Made by a program: the position numbers and the translations under genes. Shown here piece by piece: positions 1-8,351 of a DNA stretch of 64,000 nucleotides. The DNA is from Aestuariispira ectoiniformans (lineage in GTDB: Bacteria; Pseudomonadota; Alphaproteobacteria; UBA8366; Aestuariispiraceae), in NCBI RefSeq assembly GCF_025136295.1, contig NZ_CP062788.1, positions 1,519,001 to 1,583,000 of the forward strand, in the 5' to 3' direction. A model generated the notes under the pieces. The model ran no database searches. It was not told the DNA's origin and was given only the letters and a program-made list of their open reading frames with translations. Positions within the stretch are counted from its first letter, which is position 1. Each line of letters starts with the position of its first letter.

Positions 1-361
1 GGCAGGTTCGCAGGCGTTCAATATCCCGGCGCGTACGCGGGCGTGGGTCCAGCAGGCCGATCTGTTCGGCCAGCGCCATCCTGAATTTGTACACTTCTTC
101 CAGAGCCTTGAAATCCACATCGGTGACAAAGGTGCCGACGCCATGGCGGCTTTGGACAAGTCCTTCGACTTCCAGGCGGTTCAGGACACTGCGGATTGGT
201 GTACGGCTGACGTCAAAATCCTCCGCCAGTTCGTCTTCCGACAGGCGTTCGCCCGGCTGATAGTCCAGCAGGCAGATCCGGTCGCGAATTTCGCCATAGA
301 TTCTATCGAACCTTTCCTGGGCTTTGCTGCGGCGCTGTCTTGGCGTGACGTTATTTGGCAT
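1..361 (-). CDS. GntR-family transcriptional regulator (N-terminal part, runs off the window)
   Basis: The reading frame opens at an ATG on the minus strand and continues past the left edge, giving about 120 residues. It begins MPNNVTPRQRRSKAQERFDR and then carries a GntR winged helix-turn-helix, with SEDELAEDFDVSRTPIRSVL as the recognition region and VEGLVQSRHGVGTFV as the wing. The next stretch (KALEEVYKFRMALAEQIG) looks like the start of an FCD ligand domain, so this resembles the FadR/VanR group rather than the MocR-type EnuR regulator known from other ectoine loci. It is divergent from eutB, with TGTATACA-type sites between them. Control of the ectoine operon is inferred from position. 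Confidence 0.85.
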   Translation of the reverse strand, partial: MPNNVTPRQRRSKAQERFDRIYGEIRDRICLLDYQPGERLSEDELAEDFDVSRTPIRSVLNRLEVEGLVQSRHGVGTFVTDVDFKALEEVYKFRMALAEQIGLLDPRPRTRRDIERLRTC

Positions 362-383
362 TTTTTGTCGCTTTTAAGATAGA

Positions 384-458
384 AGTATACATTGTGAGTG
401 ATTTTGGAAGAAAATCGCGTAGAAAATGGTTGAATACGGATAATGATGTATACATCAT
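384..458. promoter_or_regulatory. Probable GntR operators between the regulator and eutB
   Basis: A perfect 16-base palindrome, ATGATGTATACATCAT, lies at 443-458. A second related site, AGTATACA, lies at 384-391. TGTATACA-like cores are common in operators of FadR-type GntR proteins, and the divergent gene encodes one. The two sites are about 60 bases apart, allowing autoregulation and operon control. Binding is inferred. Confidence 0.6.
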
Positions 459-487
459 GCGTCCGTCACAGCCAAGAGGGTCGGGCG

Positions 488-1462
488 ATGATTACCTTGC
501 AGTCTGTTTTTTCGGCGCGGGAACGCATTCGGGATGTCGCGGTTCAAACACCGCTGACGCCGGCGCATAGTCTTTCAGTGAATGGACGGGATGTTCGGCT
601 CAAGCTGGAGACGACCCAGCCGATCGGCGCCTTTAAAATTCGCGGCGCAGCGAATGCAATCGCCTGTCTTAATGATAAAGAGCGCGCCGCCGGGGTTGTC
701 TGTACCTCCACGGGTAATCATGGACGTGCCGTTGCCTATGCCGCCGCCCGGATGGGGATCAAGGCAACCATTTGCATGTCTTGTCTGGTGCCCCAGAACA
801 AACTGGATGCGATTGCGGCGCTGGGCGCGGAAATTTCCATTATCGGTAACAGCCAGGACGAAGCGCAATTAGAGGTCAATCGCCTCGTGGCCGAAGAAGG
901 TATGACGGAAGTCCCGCCCTTCGACCATGCCGATGTGGTGGCCGGGCAGGGCACGATTGCCCTGGAAGTTATGGAGCAATTTCCTCAGGTCGACACCTTT
1001 CTGGTGCCGTTGTCGGGCGGTGGATTGCTGGCGGGGATCGCGATTGCGGCCAAGGCGATCAATCCGGATATCCGGATCATTGGCATTTCGATGGAACGCG
1101 GCGCGGCGATGGCGGCCAGCCTGAAGGCCGGAAAGCCCGTGGAAGTACGGGAAGAGGAAACGCTGGCAGACTCGCTTGGCGGCGGCATCAACCTGAACAA
1201 CGCCCATACATTTGAGCCGGTTCGCCGCCTTGTCGATGATGTGGTCCTGTTGAGCGAGGCGCAGATTGCCTATGCCATGGGGCATCTCTTCTGGAAGGAA
1301 GGCTGGGTCACCGAAGGGGCAGGGGCCGTGGGCGCCGCCGTCCTGCTGGACGAATTAAGTGATAAGATGGGTGGGAATGTTGCCGTCATCCTCTCGGGCA
1401 AGAATGTGGATATGACCGTCTTTCACCGGGTGGTATCGGATTGGGAGGAGCGCAATGCCTGA
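488..1462 (+). CDS. eutB: Hydroxyectoine utilization dehydratase EutB (threonine dehydratase-like)
   Basis: This is a PLP-dependent fold-type II enzyme of the threonine dehydratase family, 324 residues. K50 in GAFKIRGA is the expected Schiff-base lysine. STGNHGRAVAYAA and SGGGLLAG are the substrate- and phosphate-binding loops. An in-frame ATG at 443 is rejected because it lies inside the operator palindrome; the ATG at 488 has AAGAGGG eight bases upstream. EutB and EutC are thought to convert hydroxyectoine to ectoine, but the usual partner EutA is not in the window. The gene overlaps eutC by 8 bases, so the two are translationally coupled. The family is certain; the substrate comes from operon context. 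Confidence 0.88.
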   Translation: MITLQSVFSARERIRDVAVQTPLTPAHSLSVNGRDVRLKLETTQPIGAFKIRGAANAIACLNDKERAAGVVCTSTGNHGRAVAYAAARMGIKATICMSCLVPQNKLDAIAALGAEISIIGNSQDEAQLEVNRLVAEEGMTEVPPFDHADVVAGQGTIALEVMEQFPQVDTFLVPLSGGGLLAGIAIAAKAINPDIRIIGISMERGAAMAASLKAGKPVEVREEETLADSLGGGINLNNAHTFEPVRRLVDDVVLLSEAQIAYAMGHLFWKEGWVTEGAGAVGAAVLLDELSDKMGGNVAVILSGKNVDMTVFHRVVSDWEERNA

Positions 1463-2447
1463 TATTACGATTCTGACCGAAGACCAGCTACGCGAACAGG
1501 TGCATCTGGATCGCAGTCTGGTGGACGTGGTTGCCGGTGCGTTCAGCCGCTTGGCGGAGGGCGGCGTTGTCATGCCCCCGATCCTCAGCATGGAAATCGA
1601 GGAAAAACACGGCGAGGTCGACGTCAAAACCGCCTATGTACCGGGGCTGGATGGCTTTGCCATCAAGGTCAGTCCTGGGTTTTTCGACAATCCAAAACTG
1701 GGCCTGCCGAGCCTGAACGGCCTGATGGTCCTGTTCAGTTCGGAGACCGGCCTTGTGAAGGCGGTCCTGCTGGACAATGGCTATCTGACTGACCTGCGCA
1801 CGGCGGCCGCCGGTGCCGTCGCGGCCCGGGCGCTTGCCCCGGAAAAGATGACGACGGCGGGTGTGATCGGTACGGGCCTGCAGGCGGAACTGCAGATCAA
1901 GGCTTTGAAGCTGGTGCGCGACTTCGACGACCTCGTTGTCTGGGGCCGGGACCGGTCCAAGGCTGAAGATTATGCGAAAAAGATGACCGCAGACCTGGGC
2001 TGTCCTGTTCGTGTGGCGAACAGCGTTGAGGATTGCGTAACATCCTCACAGGTTGTTGTGACGACCACGCCGTCCCGGGAGCCGCTGATCCGGGCCGAAT
2101 GGCTGCATCCGGGGTTGCATATCACGGCCATGGGATCGGATGCGGAGCAGAAAAATGAACTCGCCCCGGAGGTTCTCTCCAAGGCTGACGTTTACGTCTG
2201 CGACCGGCAGAGCCAGTGCAGCAGTCTCGGCGAATTGCATCATGCCGTTGCGGCCGGGGCTATCGCCGCAGACAGGGTTTTCCCCGAATTGGGGCAGGTG
2301 CTGACCGGCCAGAAGGCTGGCAGGACAAATGACGACCAGGTGACCGTTTGTGATCTAACCGGCACCGGCGTTCAGGACACGGCGATTGCGACTGTGGCCT
2401 ATGACCGCTGCGCTGCGGCGCAAGGCGGTACAGTAATAAAAACGTGA
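1455..2447 (+). CDS. eutC: Ectoine utilization protein EutC (ornithine cyclodeaminase/mu-crystallin family)
   Basis: This 330-residue protein belongs to the ornithine cyclodeaminase/mu-crystallin family. It has the N-terminal substrate-binding half (GFAIKVSPGFFDNP) and a central Rossmann segment with GVIGTGLQAELQIKAL, expected to bind NAD(H). LTDLRTAAAGAVAARALAP is a family hallmark. The start overlaps the end of eutB. In ectoine users such as Ruegeria this paralogue sits beside EutB and acts with it on hydroxyectoine. The exact reaction cannot be read from sequence, but the gene order strongly supports the EutC name over a true ornithine cyclodeaminase. Confidence 0.88.
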   Translation: MPDITILTEDQLREQVHLDRSLVDVVAGAFSRLAEGGVVMPPILSMEIEEKHGEVDVKTAYVPGLDGFAIKVSPGFFDNPKLGLPSLNGLMVLFSSETGLVKAVLLDNGYLTDLRTAAAGAVAARALAPEKMTTAGVIGTGLQAELQIKALKLVRDFDDLVVWGRDRSKAEDYAKKMTADLGCPVRVANSVEDCVTSSQVVVTTTPSREPLIRAEWLHPGLHITAMGSDAEQKNELAPEVLSKADVYVCDRQSQCSSLGELHHAVAAGAIAADRVFPELGQVLTGQKAGRTNDDQVTVCDLTGTGVQDTAIATVAYDRCAAAQGGTVIKT

Positions 2448-2482
2448 TTTTGGTAATTGATCTCTAACAGGGAGTGACGGGC

Positions 2483-3670
2483 ATGGCGCAGGAAAATGGC
2501 GTCGAGTTGAACTTCAGCCGTGAAGAATACAAGGCGCGGTTGGACAAAACCCATCGGGCGATGGAAGCTCAGGGGATCGATCTGATGATCGTGACCGACC
2601 CATCCAATATGGCCTGGCTGACAGGGTATGACGGATGGTCTTTTTATGTGCACCAATGTGTCCTCGTCCCGGCAGGCGAAGAGCCGATCTGGTATGGCCG
2701 CGGGATTGACGAGAATGGTGCCAAGCGCACGGTCTATATGGCTGCCGACCGGATCATGGGATATCCGGACCATTACGTACAGTCGACCGAACGTCACCCG
2801 ATAGACCACCTGTCCGGCATTATCGAAGGCAGGGGTTGGGGCAAAGGCACAGTCGGCGTCGAATTGGACAACTATTATTTCAGTGCAGCCTGCTATGAAT
2901 CGCTGAAAACCCATCTGCCGAATGCCACCTTCAAGAACGCCAATGCCCTGGTGAACTGGCAGCGCGCGGTGAAATCCAGCCAGGAAATCGCCTATATGCG
3001 CGTGGCGGCCCGGATTATCGAAAAGATGCATAACCACATCTTCGACATCATGGAACCGGGCATGCCCAAGAATATGCTGGTGGCGGAAATCTATCGCACG
3101 GGCATCGAGGGCGTTGAAGGCTTCGGTGGTGACTATCCGGCGATTGTGCCTCTGTTGCCGACCGGCGCGGACGCCAGTGCGTCCCACCTGACCTGGGATG
3201 ACAAGCCGATCCCGGCCGATACCGGCACATTCTTTGAAATTGCCGGTTGCTACAAACGCTATCACTGTCCGATTTCCCGCACGATCTATCTGGGCAAGCC
3301 GCCGCAGAAGTTCCTGGATGCGGAAAAGGCCCTGATCGAGGGGATCGAGGCGGGCCTGGAAGCAGCCAAGCCCGGTAATTTCTGTGAAGATATCGCGGCT
3401 GCCCTGAATGGCGTTCTGAACAAATACGGTATCGTCAAAGACAACCGCTGCGGCTATCCGATCGGGCTCAGCTATCCGCCGGATTGGGGCGAGCGCACCA
3501 TGAGCTTCCGTGCCGGTGACCGCACCGAACTGGTGCCGGGCATGACCTTCCACTTCATGCCGGGGCTTTGGTTCGACGACTGGGGGCTGGAAATCACGGA
3601 AAGCATTCTGATCACCGAGAATGGTGTGGAATGCCTGGCAAACCTGCCGCGTAAGCTTTTTGTGAAATAG
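2483..3670 (+). CDS. doeA: Ectoine hydrolase DoeA (M24 creatinase-like)
   Basis: This 395-residue protein has the two-part creatinase/aminopeptidase-P layout: an N-terminal creatinase-like domain (MIVTDPSNMAWLTGYDGWSF) and a C-terminal pita-bread M24 domain. Known DoeA proteins (about 400 residues) open the ectoine ring to N-acetyl-2,4-diaminobutyrate. The ATG at 2483 is chosen over a GTG at 2474 because AGGGAG sits eight bases before it. It is followed by doeB after 33 bases. Its place between eutBC and doeB and its length fit DoeA better than a prolidase. The enzyme should be cytoplasmic. Confidence 0.92.
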   Translation: MAQENGVELNFSREEYKARLDKTHRAMEAQGIDLMIVTDPSNMAWLTGYDGWSFYVHQCVLVPAGEEPIWYGRGIDENGAKRTVYMAADRIMGYPDHYVQSTERHPIDHLSGIIEGRGWGKGTVGVELDNYYFSAACYESLKTHLPNATFKNANALVNWQRAVKSSQEIAYMRVAARIIEKMHNHIFDIMEPGMPKNMLVAEIYRTGIEGVEGFGGDYPAIVPLLPTGADASASHLTWDDKPIPADTGTFFEIAGCYKRYHCPISRTIYLGKPPQKFLDAEKALIEGIEAGLEAAKPGNFCEDIAAALNGVLNKYGIVKDNRCGYPIGLSYPPDWGERTMSFRAGDRTELVPGMTFHFMPGLWFDDWGLEITESILITENGVECLANLPRKLFVK

Positions 3671-3703
3671 CGGGGCTATCCCGTCAGTAGAGAGGGTGTC
3701 ACC

Positions 3704-4696
3704 ATGCGTCCTTCACCAGTTGTAGCCACTGTTGATTTTGATCAGGAGGGCGTCCAGCACGGCTTCCTGCAGCTTCCCTATTCCCATGACGGCTCCGCCT
3801 GGGGCTCGATCATGACGCCGATTACCGTCGCCAAATCCGGCGACGGTCCGACGGCCCTGATCACCGGGGGTAACCATGGCGACGAGTATGAAGGGCCAAT
3901 CAGCCTGTTCAAACTCGCCGCCGAAATTCAGGCCTCCGATATCAATGGTCGTGTTATCATTGTTCCGGCAATGAACTATCCGGCCTTCCGGGCGGGAACG
4001 CGTACCTCGCCCATCGACAAGGGCAACATGAACCGCAGCTTCCCGGGTGATCCCGAAGGAACCGTGACGGACAAAATTGCGGACTATTTCCAGCGTGAAT
4101 TACTGCCCATGGCGGATTACGTGCTGGACCTCCATTCCGGTGGCAAGACACTGGATTTCGTGCCTTTCGCAGCCGTCCATGAGTTGGAAGACAAGGAACA
4201 GCAGGCCCGCTGTGAGGCGGCGATGCTGGCCTTTGGTGCGCCCTATTCCATGATCATGCTGGAGATGGATGCGGTCGGCATGTATGACACTGCCGCCGAG
4301 GATATGGGCAAGGTCTTCGTGTCCACAGAGCTTGGCGGCGGCGGTTCGGTGACCGCCCGTTCCGTGCGGATTGCCGACCGTGGGTTGCGAAACTTCCTCG
4401 CCCATGCTGGTATCCTGAAGGCTGACGTCATCCAGAGCCCGACCATGCACCTGGATATGCCCGACCCGGATTGTTTCATCCTGTCGGTCAATGCGGGGTT
4501 GGTAGAGTTTTGTGTCGATCTGGGGGAATCCGTCAAAGAGGGGGATGTGATCGCCCGGATTTATGATTGTGAACGCATCGGCGGCTGGGCCTATGAATAT
4601 CCGGCCAAGCGCGATGGCATCCTGGCGACACGGCATTTCCCCGGGCTGATCAATACGGGGGATTGTATCGCTGTGGTTGCGGTGCCGGTAGATTAA
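3704..4696 (+). CDS. doeB: N-alpha-acetyl-L-2,4-diaminobutyrate deacetylase DoeB
   Basis: This 330-residue protein belongs to the succinylglutamate desuccinylase/aspartoacylase zinc peptidase family. GGNHGDEYEGP carries the H-x2-E zinc ligands near the N-terminus, VLDLHSGGKTLDF provides the third histidine, and STELGGGG is also typical. A small beta-barrel follows at the C-terminus. DoeB removes acetate from the DoeA product to give 2,4-diaminobutyrate. The ATG has AGAGGG upstream. The gene ends nine bases before doeX, consistent with one transcript. Order and length agree with known doeAB pairs. Confidence 0.92.
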   Translation: MRPSPVVATVDFDQEGVQHGFLQLPYSHDGSAWGSIMTPITVAKSGDGPTALITGGNHGDEYEGPISLFKLAAEIQASDINGRVIIVPAMNYPAFRAGTRTSPIDKGNMNRSFPGDPEGTVTDKIADYFQRELLPMADYVLDLHSGGKTLDFVPFAAVHELEDKEQQARCEAAMLAFGAPYSMIMLEMDAVGMYDTAAEDMGKVFVSTELGGGGSVTARSVRIADRGLRNFLAHAGILKADVIQSPTMHLDMPDPDCFILSVNAGLVEFCVDLGESVKEGDVIARIYDCERIGGWAYEYPAKRDGILATRHFPGLINTGDCIAVVAVPVD

Positions 4697-4705
4697 GGGG
4701 AAGCA

Positions 4706-5179
4706 ATGATCAAACTGGACGAGCGTGATATCAAGATCCTGGCAACTTTGCAGCGGGATGGACGTATCACCAAAGCGGCGCTGGCAGATGAGGTCAACCT
4801 GTCGCCAAGCCCCTGTTGGGAGCGGTTGAAGCGGCTGGAAGAGATTGGCCTGATCGAGGGCTATCATGCTCGTCTGGATCTGGGCAAGCTGACCCGGTTT
4901 ACGACGGTGCTGGTGGAAGTAACCCTGCAACGCCATCAGGCCGAGGATTTCGAGAAATTCGAGACCTATATCAAGGATCGGCCCGAGGTGTTGGACTGTT
5001 GGGCGACCGGCGGTGGAATCGACTATATGTTGCGGGTCGTGGCAAAGGATGTCGACGCCTATCAGCGCATCATCGTGGCCATGCTGGAGGATGATATCGG
5101 TATCGACCGCTACTTCACCTATATCGTCACCAGCCGGGTGAAGGAAGCGACCGAAATTCCCCTCGATCAGCTTCTGTAA
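4706..5179 (+). CDS. doeX: AsnC/Lrp-family regulator DoeX
   Basis: This 157-residue Lrp/AsnC protein has an N-terminal winged helix (ITKAALADEVNLSPSPCWER, then LKRLEEIGLIEGYHARLD) and a C-terminal ligand-binding RAM domain (VLDCWATGGGIDYMLRVVAKD). DoeX proteins are encoded inside ectoine operons and probably sense a pathway intermediate such as a diaminobutyrate derivative. It follows doeB by nine bases with AAGGGGAAGC as the ribosome binding site. With the divergent GntR gene, the locus would have two dedicated regulators. Targets are not visible directly, but the doeC leader just downstream is a candidate. Confidence 0.88.
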   Translation: MIKLDERDIKILATLQRDGRITKAALADEVNLSPSPCWERLKRLEEIGLIEGYHARLDLGKLTRFTTVLVEVTLQRHQAEDFEKFETYIKDRPEVLDCWATGGGIDYMLRVVAKDVDAYQRIIVAMLEDDIGIDRYFTYIVTSRVKEATEIPLDQLL

Positions 5180-5261
5180 TCCGGCAGAAGAAGATTCTGC
5201 ATTTAACCTTTGTCTGTAAAGACGATCCCACCTAACTCACCCATGCCTTCGAAAACACATT

Positions 5262-5320
5262 CTCCTTATCTTCCTTTAGGTTAATGCCCAATCTAAGAAA
5301 CCTTAAAAGAGGATAAGGAG
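5262..5320 (+). promoter_or_regulatory. Long hairpin overlapping the doeC ribosome binding site
   Basis: Bases 5262-5282 pair with 5299-5320. CTCCTTATC (5262-5270) is an exact complement of GATAAGGAG (5312-5320). The stem continues inward with one wobble, one C/A mismatch and one bulged T to TAGGTT/AACCTT, leaving a loop of about 16 bases. The 3' arm contains the AAGGAG of the doeC ribosome binding site, seven bases before its ATG, so folding would hide it. There is no U-run, so it is not a simple terminator. A short weak hairpin (GCAGAA/TTCTGC, 5184-5200) precedes it. It could also act as a DNA operator. Confidence 0.6.
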
Positions 5321-5326
5321 GGCGTC

Positions 5327-6820
5327 ATGGCGGTGCTGCGTGCCAAGCATGAGGATTTCGAACCGCGGTTAAGCGGTCTGCGCGATCCGCGCCTTTTGCG
5401 AGACCTGGCTTATGTGAATGGTCGGTGGATTGCGGCTGATAGCGGCCGATCCGTTGCCGTTACCAATCCGTCCAATGGACAGCTTTTGGGCTATGTACCT
5501 GACCTGGGCGTGGCGGAGACGCGTGTGGCGATTGACGCCGCGCAGGATGCGTTTGATGGCTGGCGTTCCCTGCTGCCGCAGGAGCGGGCCGGTTATCTGC
5601 GCCGCTGGTATGACCTGATCCTTGAAAACAAGGAAGACCTGGCGCTGATCATGACCCTGGAACAGGGTAAGCCGCTTTCTGAATCGCTCGGCGAGATCGA
5701 CTACGCGGCCAGCTTTGTCGAATGGTATGCGGAAGAGGCCAAACGCGTGAATGTCGAAGGCATCACGCCGCATCTGCCGGATCGCGCCATGACCGTGCGA
5801 CGGGAACCGATCGGCGTGAGTGCGGCCGTTACCCCCTGGAACTTCCCCTGTGCGATGATTACCCGCAAGGCGGCGGCTGCATTGGGGGCCGGATGCCCGA
5901 TGGTGGTTCGCCCGGCTAACGAAACCCCGTTTTCCGCAACGGCACTGGCAGAACTGGCGGAGCGCGCCGGAATTCCGTCCGGTGTTTTCTCTGTTGTAAC
6001 CGGTGACGCCCGCACTATCGTGGGAGAGCTTTGCGGCAACAGACTGGTTCGCGCCGTTAGTTTCACCGGTTCCACCGAAGTGGGCCGTATCCTGCTGGAG
6101 CAGGGCGCGCAGACGGTTAAGAAAATGTCCATGGAACTGGGCGGCCATGCCCCCTTCATCCTCTATCCGGATGTGGATCTGGACGAGGCGGTGACAGGCG
6201 CGATCGGGGCGAAATTTGCCACCACCGGCCAGGACTGCCTGGCGGCGAACCGCATCTATGTGCATCGCGATGTTTATGATGAATTCGTAGAGAAATTCAC
6301 GGCGGCAACCGCAGCCCAGAAAACCGGCGACGGTCTGGAAGATGGCGTTGTCCTGGGGCCGCTGATGCATGAGCGCGCTGTTGATAAATGCGTAAGTCAG
6401 GTTGCCGACGCCAAAGCCAAAGGCGCGCGGGTGACAACGGGCGGCAAGGCCCATGCGCTGGGCGGCCTGTTCTATGAACCGACGGTCCTGGCGGATGTTA
6501 CGCCGGAGATGGCGATCTACCGCGAGGAAACCTTTGGCCCGGTGGCAGCGATCATCCCCTTTGACGATACCGATGACGTGGTTGCCATGGCCAACGACAG
6601 TGAATATGGCTTGGTGGCCTATCTCTACAGCAATGACCATCGCCGGGTACAGCGTGTGTCCGCCGCATTGGAATACGGCATGGTTGCTGTGAATACGCCC
6701 AAGATTACCGGGGCGCCGATCCCCTTTGGCGGCGTCAAGCAGTCCGGGTTGGGACGGGAAGGAAGCCGTCATGGCCTGGAAGAGTATACCGAACTGAAAT
6801 ACGTCTGCATGGCGGTTTGA
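5327..6820 (+). CDS. doeC: Aldehyde dehydrogenase DoeC (aspartate-semialdehyde dehydrogenase of ectoine catabolism)
   Basis: This 497-residue NAD(P)-dependent aldehyde dehydrogenase is of the succinate-semialdehyde type. E270 in MELGGHAP is the general base and C304 in TTGQDCLAAN is the nucleophile; TPWNFPCAMITRKAAAALG is the cofactor-binding stretch. In the doe pathway it oxidises aspartate semialdehyde, made by DoeD, to aspartate. Known loci call the same gene ssd. The ATG has AAGGAGGG five bases upstream, inside the hairpin described separately. Succinate semialdehyde is an alternative substrate that sequence cannot exclude. Confidence 0.88.
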   Translation: MAVLRAKHEDFEPRLSGLRDPRLLRDLAYVNGRWIAADSGRSVAVTNPSNGQLLGYVPDLGVAETRVAIDAAQDAFDGWRSLLPQERAGYLRRWYDLILENKEDLALIMTLEQGKPLSESLGEIDYAASFVEWYAEEAKRVNVEGITPHLPDRAMTVRREPIGVSAAVTPWNFPCAMITRKAAAALGAGCPMVVRPANETPFSATALAELAERAGIPSGVFSVVTGDARTIVGELCGNRLVRAVSFTGSTEVGRILLEQGAQTVKKMSMELGGHAPFILYPDVDLDEAVTGAIGAKFATTGQDCLAANRIYVHRDVYDEFVEKFTAATAAQKTGDGLEDGVVLGPLMHERAVDKCVSQVADAKAKGARVTTGGKAHALGGLFYEPTVLADVTPEMAIYREETFGPVAAIIPFDDTDDVVAMANDSEYGLVAYLYSNDHRRVQRVSAALEYGMVAVNTPKITGAPIPFGGVKQSGLGREGSRHGLEEYTELKYVCMAV

Positions 6821-6849
6821 GACACAAGAAACGAGAAGGATAACGCGAG

Positions 6850-8232
6850 ATGACCGAACATCGTATGAATGACCTGCACGCGATGGACCGTGCATATGTT
6901 TTTCACCCGTCGACCCATATGAAGGCGCACGCCCATGGTGAGACGCCGAACCGGATCATCACCGGTGGTGAAGGCTGCTACATCTGGGATGACGAAGGCG
7001 TTAAGACCCTTGATGCCTTTGCCGGGCTCTATTGCGTCAACGTCGGCTATGGCCGTCAGACCATTGCGGATGCCATCCATGAGCAGGCCAAACAGCTCGC
7101 CTATTATCACACCTATGTCGGTCACGGGAACGAACCGATCATCCGCCTGTCCGAGCGTATCGTGACCAAAGCGCCGAAAGGCATGAAGCGCGTCTATTAC
7201 GGCATGTCCGGGTCGGATGCCAACGAGACCAACATCAAGCTGATCTGGTATTACAACAACATCCTGGGCCGTCCGGAGAAGAAGAAAATCATCTCCCGCT
7301 GGCGCGGTTACCACGGTTCCGGGATCATGACTGGTTCCATGACCGGCCTGGCTGCCTTCCACAACGCCTTTGATCTGCCCAAACCGCCGGTTAAACATAC
7401 CATGACCCCGCATTTCTACTGGAATGCCGAGGCCGGTGAAACCGAAGAGCAGTTCTCCAAACGTTGTGCGGACGAGTTGGAAAAAATGATCGTGGCCGAA
7501 GGTCCGGAAACCGTTGCGGCCTTCATCGGCGAACCGGTTCTGGGCACGGGCGGGATCGTTCCGCCGCCGGCCGGCTACTGGGCTGAAATCCAGAAAGTCC
7601 TGAAGAAATACGACGTCCTGCTGGTAGCAGATGAAGTTGTCACCGCCTTCGGTCGTACCGGCAGCTATTTCGGCAGCCAGCATTACGATATGGAACCCGA
7701 TCTGATCACCATCGCCAAGGGTGTCAGCTCCGGCTATCTGCCGCTGTCCGGCGTGATCGTCGGTGAGCGCGTCTGGAACGTTCTGGAACAGGGTTCCGAG
7801 CAGATGGGCCCGATCGGCCATGGCTGGACCTATTCCGCACATCCGGTTTGCGCCGCTGCGGCCAATGCCAACCTGGATATTGTCGATGGCGAAAATCTGA
7901 CCGGCAATGCGGCAGAGACCGGTGCCTATTTCCAGAAACGCCTGCAGGAAACCTTTGCGGATCACCCGATTGTCGGTGAAGCGCGCGGCGTTGGCCTGAT
8001 GGCGGCTCTGGAATTCGTTGCAGACAAGGATAAGAAAGAGCGTTTCGATCCGAACCTGAAGGTCGGTCCGCAAATCTCGGCTGCCTGCCTGGAACGCGGC
8101 ATGATCGCGCGTGCAATGCCGCATGGCGATATCCTGGGCTTTGCACCGCCGCTGGTCGTTACCCCGGCGGAAATCGACAAGATTGTCGATATTGCCAAAC
8201 AGGCTGTCGATGCGGTTGCCGAGAAACTGTAA
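6850..8232 (+). CDS. doeD: Diaminobutyrate aminotransferase DoeD (class III)
   Basis: This 460-residue class-III PLP aminotransferase has K290 in TIAKGVSSGYLPLSG as the PLP lysine, with LLVADEVVTAFGRTG upstream holding the cofactor-contacting aspartate. GMSGSDANETNIKL is the phosphate-binding loop. In the ectoine pathway it converts 2,4-diaminobutyrate to aspartate semialdehyde, the substrate of DoeC encoded 29 bases upstream. Related omega-aminotransferases use taurine or polyamines, so the specific assignment rests on the complete operon. The gene closes the operon before a strong terminator. Confidence 0.88.
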   Translation: MTEHRMNDLHAMDRAYVFHPSTHMKAHAHGETPNRIITGGEGCYIWDDEGVKTLDAFAGLYCVNVGYGRQTIADAIHEQAKQLAYYHTYVGHGNEPIIRLSERIVTKAPKGMKRVYYGMSGSDANETNIKLIWYYNNILGRPEKKKIISRWRGYHGSGIMTGSMTGLAAFHNAFDLPKPPVKHTMTPHFYWNAEAGETEEQFSKRCADELEKMIVAEGPETVAAFIGEPVLGTGGIVPPPAGYWAEIQKVLKKYDVLLVADEVVTAFGRTGSYFGSQHYDMEPDLITIAKGVSSGYLPLSGVIVGERVWNVLEQGSEQMGPIGHGWTYSAHPVCAAAANANLDIVDGENLTGNAAETGAYFQKRLQETFADHPIVGEARGVGLMAALEFVADKDKKERFDPNLKVGPQISAACLERGMIARAMPHGDILGFAPPLVVTPAEIDKIVDIAKQAVDAVAEKL

Positions 8233-8290
8233 TACTTCAAGAATCCCTCGACCCTGCGGTCTGTCATAGACTGTTCAGGCAAAAACTTAA

Positions 8291-8331
8291 AAGTCCTGCA
8301 AGGAACCACCCTTGCAGGACTTTCTTTTTTT
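8291..8331 (+). terminator. Rho-independent terminator of the ectoine operon
   Basis: A perfect 13-base-pair stem (AAGTCCTGCAAGG, 8291-8303, with its complement at 8310-8322) and a six-base loop are followed by a T-rich run at 8321-8331. It lies 58 bases after the doeD stop. Confidence 0.93.
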
Positions 8332-8351
8332 GTCTCGATGACAGCGTGTGA

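Noticed and set aside
443-487. An upstream ATG for eutB that would add 15 residues
   Set aside because: The codon lies in the 16-base operator palindrome and lacks a ribosome binding site, while the ATG at 488 has AAGAGGG and the family's usual N-terminus.
5184-5200. GCAGAA/TTCTGC hairpin after doeX as a terminator
   Set aside because: The stem is only six pairs and the following bases are not a U-run, so it is too weak to call; doeCD may still be co-transcribed.
5369-6895. A 508-codon open frame antisense to doeC
   Set aside because: doeC has both catalytic residues and full family length; the antisense frame has no motif and would overlap the start of doeD.
6769-8124. A 451-codon open frame antisense to doeD
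   Set aside because: doeD is a complete class-III aminotransferase; the opposite frame is a codon-bias artefact.
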